Part shown: one piece after another, positions 8,858-16,472 of the stretch
Layout: every line of letters begins with the position of its first letter
Position numbering within the stretch: the first letter of the stretch is position 1
Translations under genes and position numbers: made by a program
The notes under the pieces: model-generated
The model's database searches: none
Told to the model about the DNA's origin: nothing
What the model saw: only the letters and a program-made list of their open reading frames with translations
NCBI GenBank assembly: GCA_946402065.1
Contig: CAMIVR010000012.1
Span: 1-64,000, forward strand
Direction of reading: 5' to 3'
Origin: an uncultured Brevibacillus sp.
GTDB taxonomy: Bacteria; Bacillota; Bacilli; Brevibacillales; Brevibacillaceae
Length of the DNA: 64,000 nucleotides

Positions 8858-9541
8858 TTGGAACTATTTCAATTGAACTGGGTTTCGACCACTAGTGGCC
8901 TGGCGGCTGTCCTTTTCGTCGCTTTCTATCGACTACACTGGCCATTTCGCTTTCAATACATCGGTTCCCTGTACAAAAAACCGGAAAAAATCATGCGTCT
9001 GCTGGAGGCTTCATACCGCCGCAACCGCTCGCGAACCGTGGCTATGCTCGATAAATCCACCCATGAAATCATGGCAGGCAACTACGACCTCGCGGAGCGA
9101 TTCATCGCCGAGGGGCTGACCATTTGCAAAAAGACGCCGTCCTTTTTCAATCGGGCGCTCGTCCACTATTTGTTCTACAACTTGTCCACAGTCTACTTCT
9201 ACCGCGGCAAATACGTCGACGCCATCGATTTGGCGTTCCGCGTCTACGAGCGGGATCAGACGTCGACAAACGCGCTTGGCGTGATTGTCTGCTCGCATGC
9301 CCGACTCGGCGATCTGCAAGGCGCGATTGAAGCGTATCAGGTGATGGCGAAAAAATCGCGCAATGAGCTAAAACTGTTCTGTCTCGCCGAAATAGAAGCG
9401 GCAAAGGGGAATTTTTCCCACGCCGTGCTTTACCTGAAAGAATTGTCCCAGCTTCGCTTTGCGTTCACCCTGCACTTGAGCCGGGCCGAACTGGATAAGC
9501 GGCTACAGGAATGGTCGAAGGATTCGGTACGGGTCGGCTAA
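8858..9541 (+). CDS. Membrane-anchored TPR-like protein
   Basis: About 227 residues. One N-terminal transmembrane helix (approximately residues 8-24, SGLAAVLFVAFY) is followed by a short basic segment and then helical pairs resembling tetratricopeptide repeats, for example AGNYDLAERFIAEGL, YFYRGKYVDAIDLAFRVYE, ARLGDLQGAIEAYQVM and KGNFSHAVLYLKEL. Such repeats are usually protein-binding scaffolds; no partner is evident. TTG 8858 is preferred because AAAGG (8841-8845) is about 12 bases away, while the in-frame ATG 8846 directly abuts that site and is the alternative start. Confidence 0.68.
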   Translation: MELFQLNWVSTTSGLAAVLFVAFYRLHWPFRFQYIGSLYKKPEKIMRLLEASYRRNRSRTVAMLDKSTHEIMAGNYDLAERFIAEGLTICKKTPSFFNRALVHYLFYNLSTVYFYRGKYVDAIDLAFRVYERDQTSTNALGVIVCSHARLGDLQGAIEAYQVMAKKSRNELKLFCLAEIEAAKGNFSHAVLYLKELSQLRFAFTLHLSRAELDKRLQEWSKDSVRVG

Positions 9542-9562
9542 CGCTTGTTATCATCAGTAATA

Positions 9563-9625
9563 AAGAAAATCGCACTGGTCGGGATTGCAGCGGCTGCAAT
9601 CATTTCAGATACGTGCGATTTTCTT
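9563..9625 (+). terminator. Intrinsic terminator after the TPR gene
   Basis: AAGAAAATCGCAC pairs with GTGCGATTTTCTT; a second perfect hairpin (GATTGCAG/CTGCAATC) sits inside the loop. A T-rich stretch follows. Confidence 0.75.
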
Positions 9626-9828
9626 TTCTTTTCTTTCTTATTCGTTTATCGTTCAGCTTCCTCTTCCGAGCTCCCTCTCCGCATATTACCTATACACTAT
9701 TTATTTTTCCGGTAAAATCACGTACTTCATTCATCTCTGAAAAGGCTGATATACCGCGAACTTGGCCCAATCATGAGAGAATCTCCCGACATATAGTGAA
9801 GTAGCGAAACGAAAGGGAGGGAGCGATT

Positions 9829-9966
9829 ATGGGATGCCGCCGCCGCCGCCGCCGTTGCCCTGAACCAATTGCGCCGGTCGTTGAATGCAATAACGGGTTT
9901 ATCCTGGTCCTGGTTCTTTTCATTCTGCTCGTCATTGTTGGCACTTCAATCGTAAGGCCCTGTTAA
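9829..9966 (+). CDS. YjcZ-family sporulation microprotein, Arg-rich variant
   Basis: This 45-residue gene was read directly from the sequence. It begins MGC, then six consecutive arginines, a Cys-Pro segment and finally NNGFILVLVLFILLVIVG. That hydrophobic tail matches the YjcZ/YhdX family of tiny single-span sporulation proteins. The four cysteines and the poly-Arg head are unusual, since the family normally has a Gly-rich head. A strong GGGAGGGAG ribosome-binding site precedes ATG 9829 and an intrinsic terminator follows. Expression in the mother cell during sporulation is expected from the family, not shown here. Confidence 0.75.
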   Translation: MGCRRRRRRCPEPIAPVVECNNGFILVLVLFILLVIVGTSIVRPC

Positions 9967-10050
9967 CTCGGCTTGCCAAGGGACATTGTGACTTGAGCTG
10001 ATGCGCATGCATGTTGACATTGCAGTTTAGATGCCTGTATAAGCACCGGA

Positions 10051-10080
10051 AGCCTCAATCCGGGTGGATGAGGCTTTTTT
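10051..10080 (+). terminator. Intrinsic terminator of the YjcZ-like gene
   Basis: AGCCTC pairs with GAGGCT around a 13-base loop containing a small inner pairing, followed by six T residues. Confidence 0.8.
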
Positions 10081-10159
10081 ATGGATGACGCTGTCACCTT
10101 CCTATACTTGCCAGCGGATAGTCTCGCCACCCATTCTGCCTGACGTCGCGGCATTCGCC

Positions 10160-10191
10160 AAACAATAAGACGCACTCCGGTGAGTAGCGCC
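10160..10191 (-). terminator. Probable terminator of the coat-like gene
   Basis: On the minus strand GGCGC-U-ACTC pairs with GAGTGCGTC around ACCG with one bulged base, followed by TTATTGTTT. It lies 15 bases after the stop of the gene at 10206. Confidence 0.5.
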
Positions 10192-10205
10192 TTTTGTTCG
10201 CTGCT

Positions 10206-10829
10206 TTAACGAGAGGATGAATCACAGCCGCTTTTGCCGCTGCAGCCGCAATCGCCGCTAGACGATCCGTAGGAAGAGCTGCTGCTAGGGTACCCGCTCG
10301 AGCAGCTGCTTTCCATGTGCGGATAGCACATACTGTGGTAGTGGTGCATCCTCGCTTTGTGATGCATGTAGTATTTGTAGTACATCCGGTGTTTTTTGGG
10401 ATGATGCCGGTAGCGACGGCATTTTTCCGCATAGTACTGCGTACGTTCCATATGGAACTGGAATTTGAAAATGAAGATGTTGTACGCATGGCTTGGTGCT
10501 GGCGGTGGAGGTACGTTTGGCGCGATTGGCACGTTTGGTAAATTGGGTATGTTTGGTACAATCGGTCTTTCTTTTTTCGGCAATTCTTTTTTCGGTAATT
10601 CTTTTTTGGGCACTTCGTGTTTTGGCATTTCTTTATGGTGCCACTCGTGCTTTGGGCGCCGTTCGTGGCTTGGATGCCACTCATGCTTCGGACGCCGTTC
10701 GTGGCTTGGGTGCCACTCATGCTTCGGACGCCGTTCGTGGCTTGGCATCTGGTTCGGAACGTTCGGGGGGTTTGGCAGGTTTGGCCTCATGGGAGAAGGC
10801 ATATTCTCATTAGGCATTTCTTTTTCCAC
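10206..10829 (-). CDS. Low-complexity His/Pro/Tyr-rich spore-coat-like protein with 12-residue repeats
   Basis: I do not recognise a named family, but composition is typical of spore outer-layer proteins. The 207 residues divide into five parts: a Pro/Asn/Met-rich head (1-30); three 12-residue repeats of the form SHERRPKHEWHP (30-66); Lys/Glu/Pro repeats (KKELP) and an NVPNxPN stretch (66-113); a Tyr/His/Arg/Met-rich basic block (about 118-172); and a Ser/Gly/Cys tail ending CGCSGKSGC. There is no signal peptide. The GTG start at 10827-10829 has AAAGGA nine bases upstream. It converges on the YjcZ-like gene. Tyr- and His-rich repeats suggest cross-linking or metal binding; this is inference. 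Confidence 0.68.
   Translation of the reverse strand: MEKEMPNENMPSPMRPNLPNPPNVPNQMPSHERRPKHEWHPSHERRPKHEWHPSHERRPKHEWHHKEMPKHEVPKKELPKKELPKKERPIVPNIPNLPNVPIAPNVPPPPAPSHAYNIFIFKFQFHMERTQYYAEKCRRYRHHPKKHRMYYKYYMHHKARMHHYHSMCYPHMESSCSSGYPSSSSSYGSSSGDCGCSGKSGCDSSSR
10639..10746 (-). repeat. Three tandem 36-bp direct repeats inside the coat-like gene
   Basis: Three consecutive 36-base units begin at 10639, 10675 and 10711 and differ at only a few positions. Each encodes one 12-residue repeat. There are no spacers, so this is not a CRISPR array. Copy number could vary by replication slippage or recombination. Confidence 0.9.
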
Positions 10830-10981
10830 ACATATTCACGTCCTTTCTGGGTTACGGGTCACAGTACATGGTATGACATTTACCCTGCCCCGGAAACGAC
10901 ACTTGCCCATTTTTCCGTCATTTGCTGCGCCCGTTTTTGCCAAACATGTCAACTTGCCTACAAAACTGAGAAAAGTACCCG

Positions 10982-11009
10982 TTGACTAGCTGCAAGAATA
11001 GGCTACAAT
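10982..11009 (+). promoter_or_regulatory. Sigma-A promoter of hutH
   Basis: TTGACT (10982-10987) and TACAAT (11004-11009) are separated by 16 bases. Transcription would start near 11016, giving a leader of about 170 bases before the hutH start. Confidence 0.65.
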
Positions 11010-11069
11010 AGAGGGACATCCATTATGAACATTCGCGGAGTGGTAGAGATGCGTATATGCGGTTGCTTT

Positions 11070-11154
11070 CGGCATTTGGCAAATGCCGTGATGCCTATAA
11101 AAAAGGATATGGTGAAAAAGGGGTTAGGAAAATTTCCTAACCCCTTTCCTTTTG
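11070..11154 (+). promoter_or_regulatory. hutH leader with two hairpins, the second terminator-like
   Basis: Hairpin one is CGGCATTT/AAATGCCG (11070-11088). Hairpin two is a perfect 12-base stem, AAAGGGGTTAGG/CCTAACCCCTTT (11117-11147) with the loop AAAATTT, followed by CCTTTT. It lies within the transcript and 17 bases before the hutH ribosome-binding site. In Bacillus subtilis the hut operon is controlled by HutP-mediated antitermination at a leader terminator; a similar control is inferred here, although no hutP gene is in the window and the T-run is short. Confidence 0.55.
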
Positions 11155-11186
11155 CGCTCTCTGCCCTGCTAAAGGAGGAAAATATT

Positions 11187-12698
11187 TTGAATCACGCGAA
11201 TCAACCGATCCTGCTGGACGGACACAGTCTCACCATTGACCAAATCGTCTCGATCGCCCGACACAACTCACCTTTCGCCCTCGCTGAGGAAGCAATCAGC
11301 AAGGTAAAGCGTTCGCGGCAAACGGTCGAGGGAATGGTCGCCGATCAACGCGTCGTTTATGGCGTGACGACCGGCTTCGGGAAATTTTCCGACGTCGTGA
11401 TTCCAGAGGAAGAAGTCAGCGATTTGCAGGAAAATCTGATTAAAAGCCACGCTTGCGGCATGGGCGAACCGTATCCGGCTGAGGTCGTACGCGCGATGAT
11501 GGTACTCCGCGTCAATGCCCTGTCGCAAGGCTTTTCCGGCATTCGCCTGGAGACGCTGCAGCTCTTGATCGACATGTGCAACCGCGGCGTTCACCCGATC
11601 ATCCCGCAGCAAGGCTCGCTTGGCGCCAGCGGTGACCTCGCCCCCCTGGCCCACATGGTTTTGGTCATGCTTGGCTTGGGAGAGGCTGAGTACGAAGGGA
11701 AACGGATGTCCGGCGGCGCAGCATTGCAGGCAGCCAAGCTGGAACCGATCCGCCTCACCGCCAAAGAAGGCATCGCGCTGATCAACGGCACACAGGCGAT
11801 GACCGCCCTCTTGAGTCTGGCTTTGTCCGATGCAAGGATCATCATGGAGAGTGCTGAAGTAATCGCTGCGATGACGGTCGAGGCGCTGCGGGGAATTCCC
11901 AAAGCGTTCGATCCTCAGCTCCATGCTGTCCGACCCCATCCCGGGCAGCAAGAATCCGCCCGCAAGCTGCTCCGCCATCTCGCCGGGAGCGAGCGGACGA
12001 GCGAGCAGGGCGAGCTGCGCGTGCAGGATGCCTACAGCCTGCGCTGCATCCCCCAGGTACATGGCGCCACCCGCGATACGCTGGAATACGTCTGGCAAGC
12101 GGTAACGCGCGAGTGTAACAGCGTCACGGATAACCCGATTCTGTTTCCGGATACCGGTGACGTCATCTCAGGAGGGAACTTTCATGGGCAGCCGATGGCG
12201 CTGGTTGCCGATTTTCTCGCCATCGCCTTGGCCGAGTTAGCCAATATTTCAGAACGGCGCATCGAGCGGCTGGTCAATCCGCAGCTGAGCGGCTTGCCTG
12301 CCTTCCTGACGGCTACGGGCGGTTTGCACTCCGGTTTCATGATCACCCAGTACGTCGCGGCGTCGATCGTTTCGGAAAACAAAGTGCTCTGTCACCCTGC
12401 TTCCGTCGACTCGATCCCATCCTCGGCCAACCAGGAGGATCACGTGAGTATGGGTACGACCGCCGCGCGGAAGCTGCGCACGGTGCTAGCCAATGTGTAC
12501 AAGGTGCTGGCGATCGAGTACCTGGCGTCTGCCCAAGCACTTGACTTCGGACAAGGCGCACTCGGGGCGGGCACGCAAAAAGCGTATCAACTGCTGCGCA
12601 ACGAAATTGCCCATCTGGACAAAGATCGGGAAATGCATCTCGACATGGCGGCAGCCGAACAGCTGCTGCTGCGCGGTGTTTTGCATTGGCCGGCATAA
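11187..12698 (+). CDS. hutH: Histidine ammonia-lyase
   Basis: HutH removes ammonia from L-histidine to give trans-urocanate, the first step of histidine catabolism in the cytoplasm. The 503-residue protein carries the Ala-Ser-Gly triad (residues 147-149 in GSLGASGDLAPL) that self-cyclises into the MIO electrophilic cofactor. It also has the Tyr-bearing VYGVTTGFGKF motif near residue 60 and the conserved NGTQAM and QDAYSLRC segments. TTG 11187 is chosen because AAAGGAGG lies at 11171-11178; the in-frame extension upstream would translate the leader hairpins and is not family-like. No other hut genes follow; a terminator comes immediately after. Confidence 0.95.
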   Translation: MNHANQPILLDGHSLTIDQIVSIARHNSPFALAEEAISKVKRSRQTVEGMVADQRVVYGVTTGFGKFSDVVIPEEEVSDLQENLIKSHACGMGEPYPAEVVRAMMVLRVNALSQGFSGIRLETLQLLIDMCNRGVHPIIPQQGSLGASGDLAPLAHMVLVMLGLGEAEYEGKRMSGGAALQAAKLEPIRLTAKEGIALINGTQAMTALLSLALSDARIIMESAEVIAAMTVEALRGIPKAFDPQLHAVRPHPGQQESARKLLRHLAGSERTSEQGELRVQDAYSLRCIPQVHGATRDTLEYVWQAVTRECNSVTDNPILFPDTGDVISGGNFHGQPMALVADFLAIALAELANISERRIERLVNPQLSGLPAFLTATGGLHSGFMITQYVAASIVSENKVLCHPASVDSIPSSANQEDHVSMGTTAARKLRTVLANVYKVLAIEYLASAQALDFGQGALGAGTQKAYQLLRNEIAHLDKDREMHLDMAAAEQLLLRGVLHWPA

Positions 12699-12709
12699 AT
12701 CCGCTGACG

Positions 12710-12745
12710 AAAGGGAGCCCTGCGCACGTGCCTGGGCTCCCTTTT
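12710..12745 (+). terminator. Intrinsic terminator of hutH
   Basis: AAAGGGAGCCC pairs with GGGCTCCCTTT around a 13-base loop and is followed by a T. Confidence 0.85.
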
Positions 12746-12952
12746 CCCTGCGTATTCACGACTTTCATGGCTGTATTAGCCCGTACGAGTGAGCGATTGA
12801 TGCGGTATATCGGAACCGAGAACGTCTGCCCAAACCTCCCGATAAAGATGTACGGAGCCAACCAGGTCCTGACGCTGCGCCACCTCACCTCGCGGGCGCA
12901 CGTGATCTCCCATCGTATCTGAAGCGCAATCAAGTGCGCGTGCTTACTAGAT

Positions 12953-13354
12953 TTATCTGGAGTTCTTCTTGCCGCTAGACTTTTTCGCTAACACTTTCAG
13001 GAGGGGAAGCAGTGCCGATAATTCTTCCGGGGGCAATTCACGAATAACCTGAATAGCTTCTTGCTGCGCTTTTACATGACTTGTCAATGATTCGAGGACT
13101 TTGCTTGGACTCTTGACTTTCGGGTTTGTCGACTGTGGCGTTGTCGAGGGCTGTAAATCTTCAATTTCCAGAAGTGAGATATTGCGGACCTGCTTCAAGT
13201 CATCATCATAAAAAATCAGCAGATTGTCAGAAGGCTGGAACTTCAAAATTTTCCCGTAAGCGTATTTCCGCCCGGTAGTCGGCCCGACAATAGTCAACGC
13301 GATCAGCGTCTTGTTTGCGATCCATTCATCCATTTGCTTTTGAATATCGAACAC
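12953..13354 (-). CDS. Hypothetical protein, 133 residues
   Basis: I do not recognise this protein. Residues 1-72 look like a compact beta-rich domain with conserved-looking segments (LIALTIVGPTTGRKYAYGKILKF and LLIFYDDDLKQVRNI, then LLEIEDLQP). A Pro/Thr/Ser linker follows, then a helical segment rich in Leu and Glu with a Lys/Ser-rich basic end. No signal peptide or membrane span is present. GTG 13354 is preferred over the upstream in-frame start because it is preceded by an AGAGGGG-type site. It has its own promoter region and no obvious operon partners. Confidence 0.6.
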   Translation of the reverse strand: MFDIQKQMDEWIANKTLIALTIVGPTTGRKYAYGKILKFQPSDNLLIFYDDDLKQVRNISLLEIEDLQPSTTPQSTNPKVKSPSKVLESLTSHVKAQQEAIQVIRELPPEELSALLPLLKVLAKKSSGKKNSR

Positions 13355-13399
13355 GTTAAACCCCTCTCTCCTCGTTGCTCCTGTAACCATTGTAGTAGA

Positions 13400-13771
13400 T
13401 CATCCTAGTCTTTTATACCCAATTATCGTTGGGCTTTTTCCAAATCAGAGGAGTACATGCATAAGTGAAACGATCGAGTCACTGCTTATTATAAACATGC
13501 AGATTTTCCTAGGCAATCTCTTTTTTCCAATATATTGGATAAAATCACCAAAAGGCCCGTTTATCTGGCAAAAAACAGCATCCATCTTTTTTCACAGTTT
13601 GCCCAGCCAAGGGATCCTGACTAAAAAAAGTCCCTTCCGGCACAGAAAGGACTTTTTCCTCAGAACAAGTGGTTCCGTTATGAAATTTTCAATCATATCA
13701 GGAAAAATGATATACTCACCAGTCATATTCCACCCGGAAGCGATTTGAGCATCCGGACTGAAGTCCTGCCG
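13400..13771. other. Intergenic region with one terminator and no recognisable gene
   Basis: AT-rich relative to neighbours. It contains the terminator at 13624-13658 but no ORF with a credible ribosome-binding site or family motif. A short reading frame at 13497-13748 (plus) has no coding character. Confidence 0.5.
13624..13658. terminator. Intrinsic terminator, probably serving the thioesterase gene
   Basis: AAAAAGTCC pairs with GGACTTTTT around a 15-base loop. It is symmetric with A-run and T-run and lies downstream of the minus-strand gene ending at 13772. Confidence 0.75.
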
Positions 13772-14281
13772 CTAGATGGTTTTCGTTAGATCGATCTGGC
13801 TATTTACTTTTTCGGAATTCAATCTGCGATCTTTTCGCATGGCCTTGCGCTGCTCTGCCGTGTGAAACAAGTCTTTTTCCTCGTCTGTTTCCGGGATAAC
13901 AGGCGGAACGGGGGTCGGGTTTCCATGCTCGTCGAGCGCGACGAAGGTCATAAACGACGTAGCCGTCAGCTTTCGTTCCCCTGTAATCAGATTTTCCGAG
14001 ATGACTTTGACGAACACCTCCATCGACGTCTTCCCGGTCGACGTGACAAACGCTTCGATGCATACGGAGTGACCCATTTTTGCTGGCGAGAGAAAATCGA
14101 TCGAGTCGAGTGATGCCGTCACGACCGACTTGCGCGAGTGGCGACTGGCGGCGATCGCAGCCACTTCATCCATCTTGGCCATCATCGCTCCGCCGAAGAT
14201 CGTACCGTGATTGTTCGTAATTGTCGGCAAGACCAGTGTCGCCTGTATCGTTCTTGATTCTCGGATGGTTTTCGGGTTCAT
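13772..14281 (-). CDS. Acyl-CoA thioesterase, hotdog fold (YkhA/BACH type)
   Basis: The 169-residue protein is a single hotdog-domain acyl-CoA hydrolase that releases free fatty acid and CoA in the cytoplasm. Family landmarks are the N-terminal NNHGTIFGGAMMAKMDEVAAIAA segment, holding the catalytic Asn and Asp/Glu region, then SLDSIDFLSPAKMG and a later ATSFMTFVALD strand. Length matches the YkhA group of spore-formers, which work as hexamers. The C-terminal 35 residues are charged and variable. The ATG at 14279-14281 follows AAAGGAG. It is a single-gene unit. Confidence 0.88.
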   Translation of the reverse strand: MNPKTIRESRTIQATLVLPTITNNHGTIFGGAMMAKMDEVAAIAASRHSRKSVVTASLDSIDFLSPAKMGHSVCIEAFVTSTGKTSMEVFVKVISENLITGERKLTATSFMTFVALDEHGNPTPVPPVIPETDEEKDLFHTAEQRKAMRKDRRLNSEKVNSQIDLTKTI

Positions 14282-14449
14282 CGCAATGCTCCTTTACGGA
14301 TATTTAGAAATGCGCGGGATGGCACGTCCCACCGTCCCACCGATTGATTGGCGTCTTGAACGGGGAAACATCCTCCTGGCGCAACGGGTTCATCGCCAAG
14401 CAGGTCCCCCGGCTTACTTGGTCTCCCGGGCTCGTGCGCCGGCACTGAG

Positions 14450-15196
14450 CTACGCAAGACTCAACTGCTTCATCAGCTCGACGAATGATTCGCCGAATTC
14501 ATGCTGCAAAAGCTGCTTGCCCCATTGATACGCCGGACGGTAGTCGTCGAGACGAAACAGGCTGTCATCGATGTGAGTCGCTCGCTGTCGCCGCTCGCGA
14601 TTGGAACAGTAAAATTCACGCAAGTAATCCTCGCCCCAGCGGGAAAACGGCGCCGTCTCTTCCGTCAGAGCGGTAACCAGCACCCGCTCGCCGATCCGGA
14701 TCAGCTCGATTGGATAAAGCTGGCAGCTAAACGGCTTGAGCGCGTACACATCGCTGGTGTTTGCTTCCGCATAAGCGTGGATCGCGCAGCAGTATACGCC
14801 ATTTACATCCTGATAAAACAGACAGTTTCCCTGGTCCATCCCGATCGTACCGTCTACCCTGCTGTCGTCCCAGATTCCGGCGGAACAAGCATGCTTGCGG
14901 CTGTGCGCAGAAAAATACCGCTGCACGATCGCCTCGGCCTCGTCATCAAGCCGTACCTTTTGCTGCGGCTCGACTGCATACGGCTGGCCATTTTCACAGC
15001 ACGTTTCCCGGTGGACCTGCAGGCAGTGAAAGCAGTCGAGGTTGAATGGCGTCTGCAGTGCACGCACATCGATCAGATAGCGATCCATCAGGTAGATGTT
15101 CGCTTTATTCCGCTTCAGGTACCGTTCACACTGGTACGCTTCCTGCCGAGTCATCGGATCGGTTGTACCGTAGTAACGGAAGTTTTCCCACTTCAT
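14450..15196 (-). CDS. DUF3109-like Cys-rich protein (putative Zn/Fe-S binding)
   Basis: The 248-residue protein carries a cysteine pattern typical of DUF3109 and the related YkgJ zinc- or iron-chelating families. The pattern runs CFHCLQVHRETCC near residue 56, then HACSAG, GNCLFYQ, VYCCAIHAYAE and KPFSCQLYPIELI. The last two motifs are the best diagnostic. Its function is unknown; redox or iron-sulfur chemistry is inferred from the cysteines. The start overlaps the preceding gene (15193-15513) by four bases, so the two are translationally coupled. Confidence 0.72.
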   Translation of the reverse strand: MKWENFRYYGTTDPMTRQEAYQCERYLKRNKANIYLMDRYLIDVRALQTPFNLDCFHCLQVHRETCCENGQPYAVEPQQKVRLDDEAEAIVQRYFSAHSRKHACSAGIWDDSRVDGTIGMDQGNCLFYQDVNGVYCCAIHAYAEANTSDVYALKPFSCQLYPIELIRIGERVLVTALTEETAPFSRWGEDYLREFYCSNRERRQRATHIDDSLFRLDDYRPAYQWGKQLLQHEFGESFVELMKQLSLA

Positions 15197-15513
15197 TTGA
15201 CGAGTGAAAGCTCGGCTTCCGTGCCGAATACCGCCAGACGGCTCCCGTCGAATGAAGCCAGGTCCGCTTCTGTCTTGGGGATTTCCATGAGAATTTCCAC
15301 GACTTCCTGATCGTCGGCGGCAAAGTGAAGTAGCAGATCCTTTTCGCCAAATTCATTGTCAGATAGCTGGACCTCTACGAGCGTCCCCGCAAAGACCGTC
15401 TCTTCCTCGTCTTCATTATCCGTATCCCACTGGGTAAAGGTAATGGTCGCCTGTTGGTTCGTGTAATGCTTCTCCAATGTGTCGCACAGCTCATCGTGTC
15501 GTTGTATGTCCAA
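15193..15513 (-). CDS. Hypothetical acidic protein, 106 residues
   Basis: I do not recognise this protein. It is strongly acidic, especially in the segment DTDNEDEEETV near residue 32, with alternating beta-like segments and no membrane span. The TTG start at 15511-15513 is supported by AGGAGG eight bases upstream. It overlaps the DUF3109 gene by four bases, so it is its operon partner and may assist it. Confidence 0.65.
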   Translation of the reverse strand: MDIQRHDELCDTLEKHYTNQQATITFTQWDTDNEDEEETVFAGTLVEVQLSDNEFGEKDLLLHFAADDQEVVEILMEIPKTEADLASFDGSRLAVFGTEAELSLVK

Positions 15514-15723
15514 AGAGCCAACCTCCTATTCACTGCCAGTAATCGCATGTATTTTTGCCCGCTCTGATTGAACGAGCTCGTGCAGGCCGGGGCATTTCCT
15601 GGGAAAGCACCCTTCTCATCTCTACCTTACTATATCAATGAAACGGTTCGTTTGACAAACGTTTGCGCATCGTTTCAGGGGAGTCCAATTACGAGTTGAC
15701 GAGAAAGAGCAAGATATGCTAAA

Positions 15724-15755
15724 TTAACACTGTTAATAAAATATACATCGTTAAC
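15724..15755 (+). promoter_or_regulatory. Candidate operator of the TetR regulator at 15776
   Basis: TTAACACTGTTAA (15724-15736) is a perfect odd palindrome, and another half site GTTAAC lies at 15750-15755, both within 50 bases of the TetR start. TetR proteins commonly bind such palindromes at their own promoter; binding here is inferred. Confidence 0.45.
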
Positions 15756-15775
15756 TTGCGGAGATGTGATTTGTT

Positions 15776-16387
15776 ATGGGCTCAACGGAAAGACGCAACC
15801 GGGAAACAGAAGAAATCCGCCAAAAGATTATTGCTGCAGCCACTCAGCTCTTTATCGAGGAAGGCTACGCGAATGTATCGATGCGCAAGATTGCCCAAAA
15901 AATTGAGTACTCGCCGACCACGATCTACATTTATTTTCAAAACAAAGAGGAAATCTTGCGAGAGCTCTTGGATCACGGAACTGCGCTGTTCCTCGACTAC
16001 ATCCAAAAAGCGTTTGCTGCTCCCGCACCGGACAGCTTGACCAGGCTGCGCGCAGGTCTTAAGGCTTACATCCAATTCGGCCTCGACCAGCCTGCCTTTT
16101 ACAGGCTGATGTTCATTGACAATCTGGAGGCGTTCCTGCAGAAAGCGATGTGTGGAAATGACCGCTTGCAAGGTTTCGCCTTGCTCGTCGAACACATAGC
16201 GGAGCTGATTGATCAAGGACAGTGCCGGGAGCAGGACGAGCAGCTGATCGGCCAATCGATGTGGGCGTCGATTCATGGGCTTACATCGCTGTTGATCACC
16301 TATGAACATCACTTTCCGTGGAATGAGCAGGAGGTCTTGATTCGCTATCACCTAGACACGTTGCTCGGCAGTTTCGTCCGGAAGTAG
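15776..16387 (+). CDS. TetR/AcrR family transcriptional regulator
   Basis: This 203-residue one-component regulator has an N-terminal TetR helix-turn-helix (about residues 12-58; AAATQLFIEEGYANVSMRKIAQKI and SPTTIYIYFQNKEEIL). An all-helical ligand and dimerisation domain fills the rest; its inducer cannot be read from sequence. ATG 15776 follows a GGAG site. The next gene, a DUF4188 protein, lies 85 bases downstream in the same direction and is the probable target together with the regulator's own gene. Confidence 0.88.
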   Translation: MGSTERRNRETEEIRQKIIAAATQLFIEEGYANVSMRKIAQKIEYSPTTIYIYFQNKEEILRELLDHGTALFLDYIQKAFAAPAPDSLTRLRAGLKAYIQFGLDQPAFYRLMFIDNLEAFLQKAMCGNDRLQGFALLVEHIAELIDQGQCREQDEQLIGQSMWASIHGLTSLLITYEHHFPWNEQEVLIRYHLDTLLGSFVRK

Positions 16388-16472
16388 TCCGGCAGCGGGT
16401 GGTTTTGTCAGAGCGCAAGAAAGCACATCCATGTCATCTGCCGAGCGAATCGAATGCGGGGAGGTTTTTTTA

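Noticed and set aside
10639-10746. 36-bp repeats as a possible CRISPR array
   Set aside because: The units are directly adjacent with no spacers and translate in frame into protein repeats; no cas genes are present.
10465-10989. Plus-strand Gly/Phe-rich frame of 174 codons opposite the coat-like gene
   Set aside because: It is antisense to a gene with a good ribosome-binding site and spore-coat-like composition; the apparent GTFGxxG repeats simply mirror the codons of that gene.
14282-14449. GC-rich gap with GGTGGGAC-like sequence considered as a T-box leader
   Set aside because: No specifier hairpin, no antiterminator pairing and no aminoacyl-tRNA synthetase or amino acid gene downstream.
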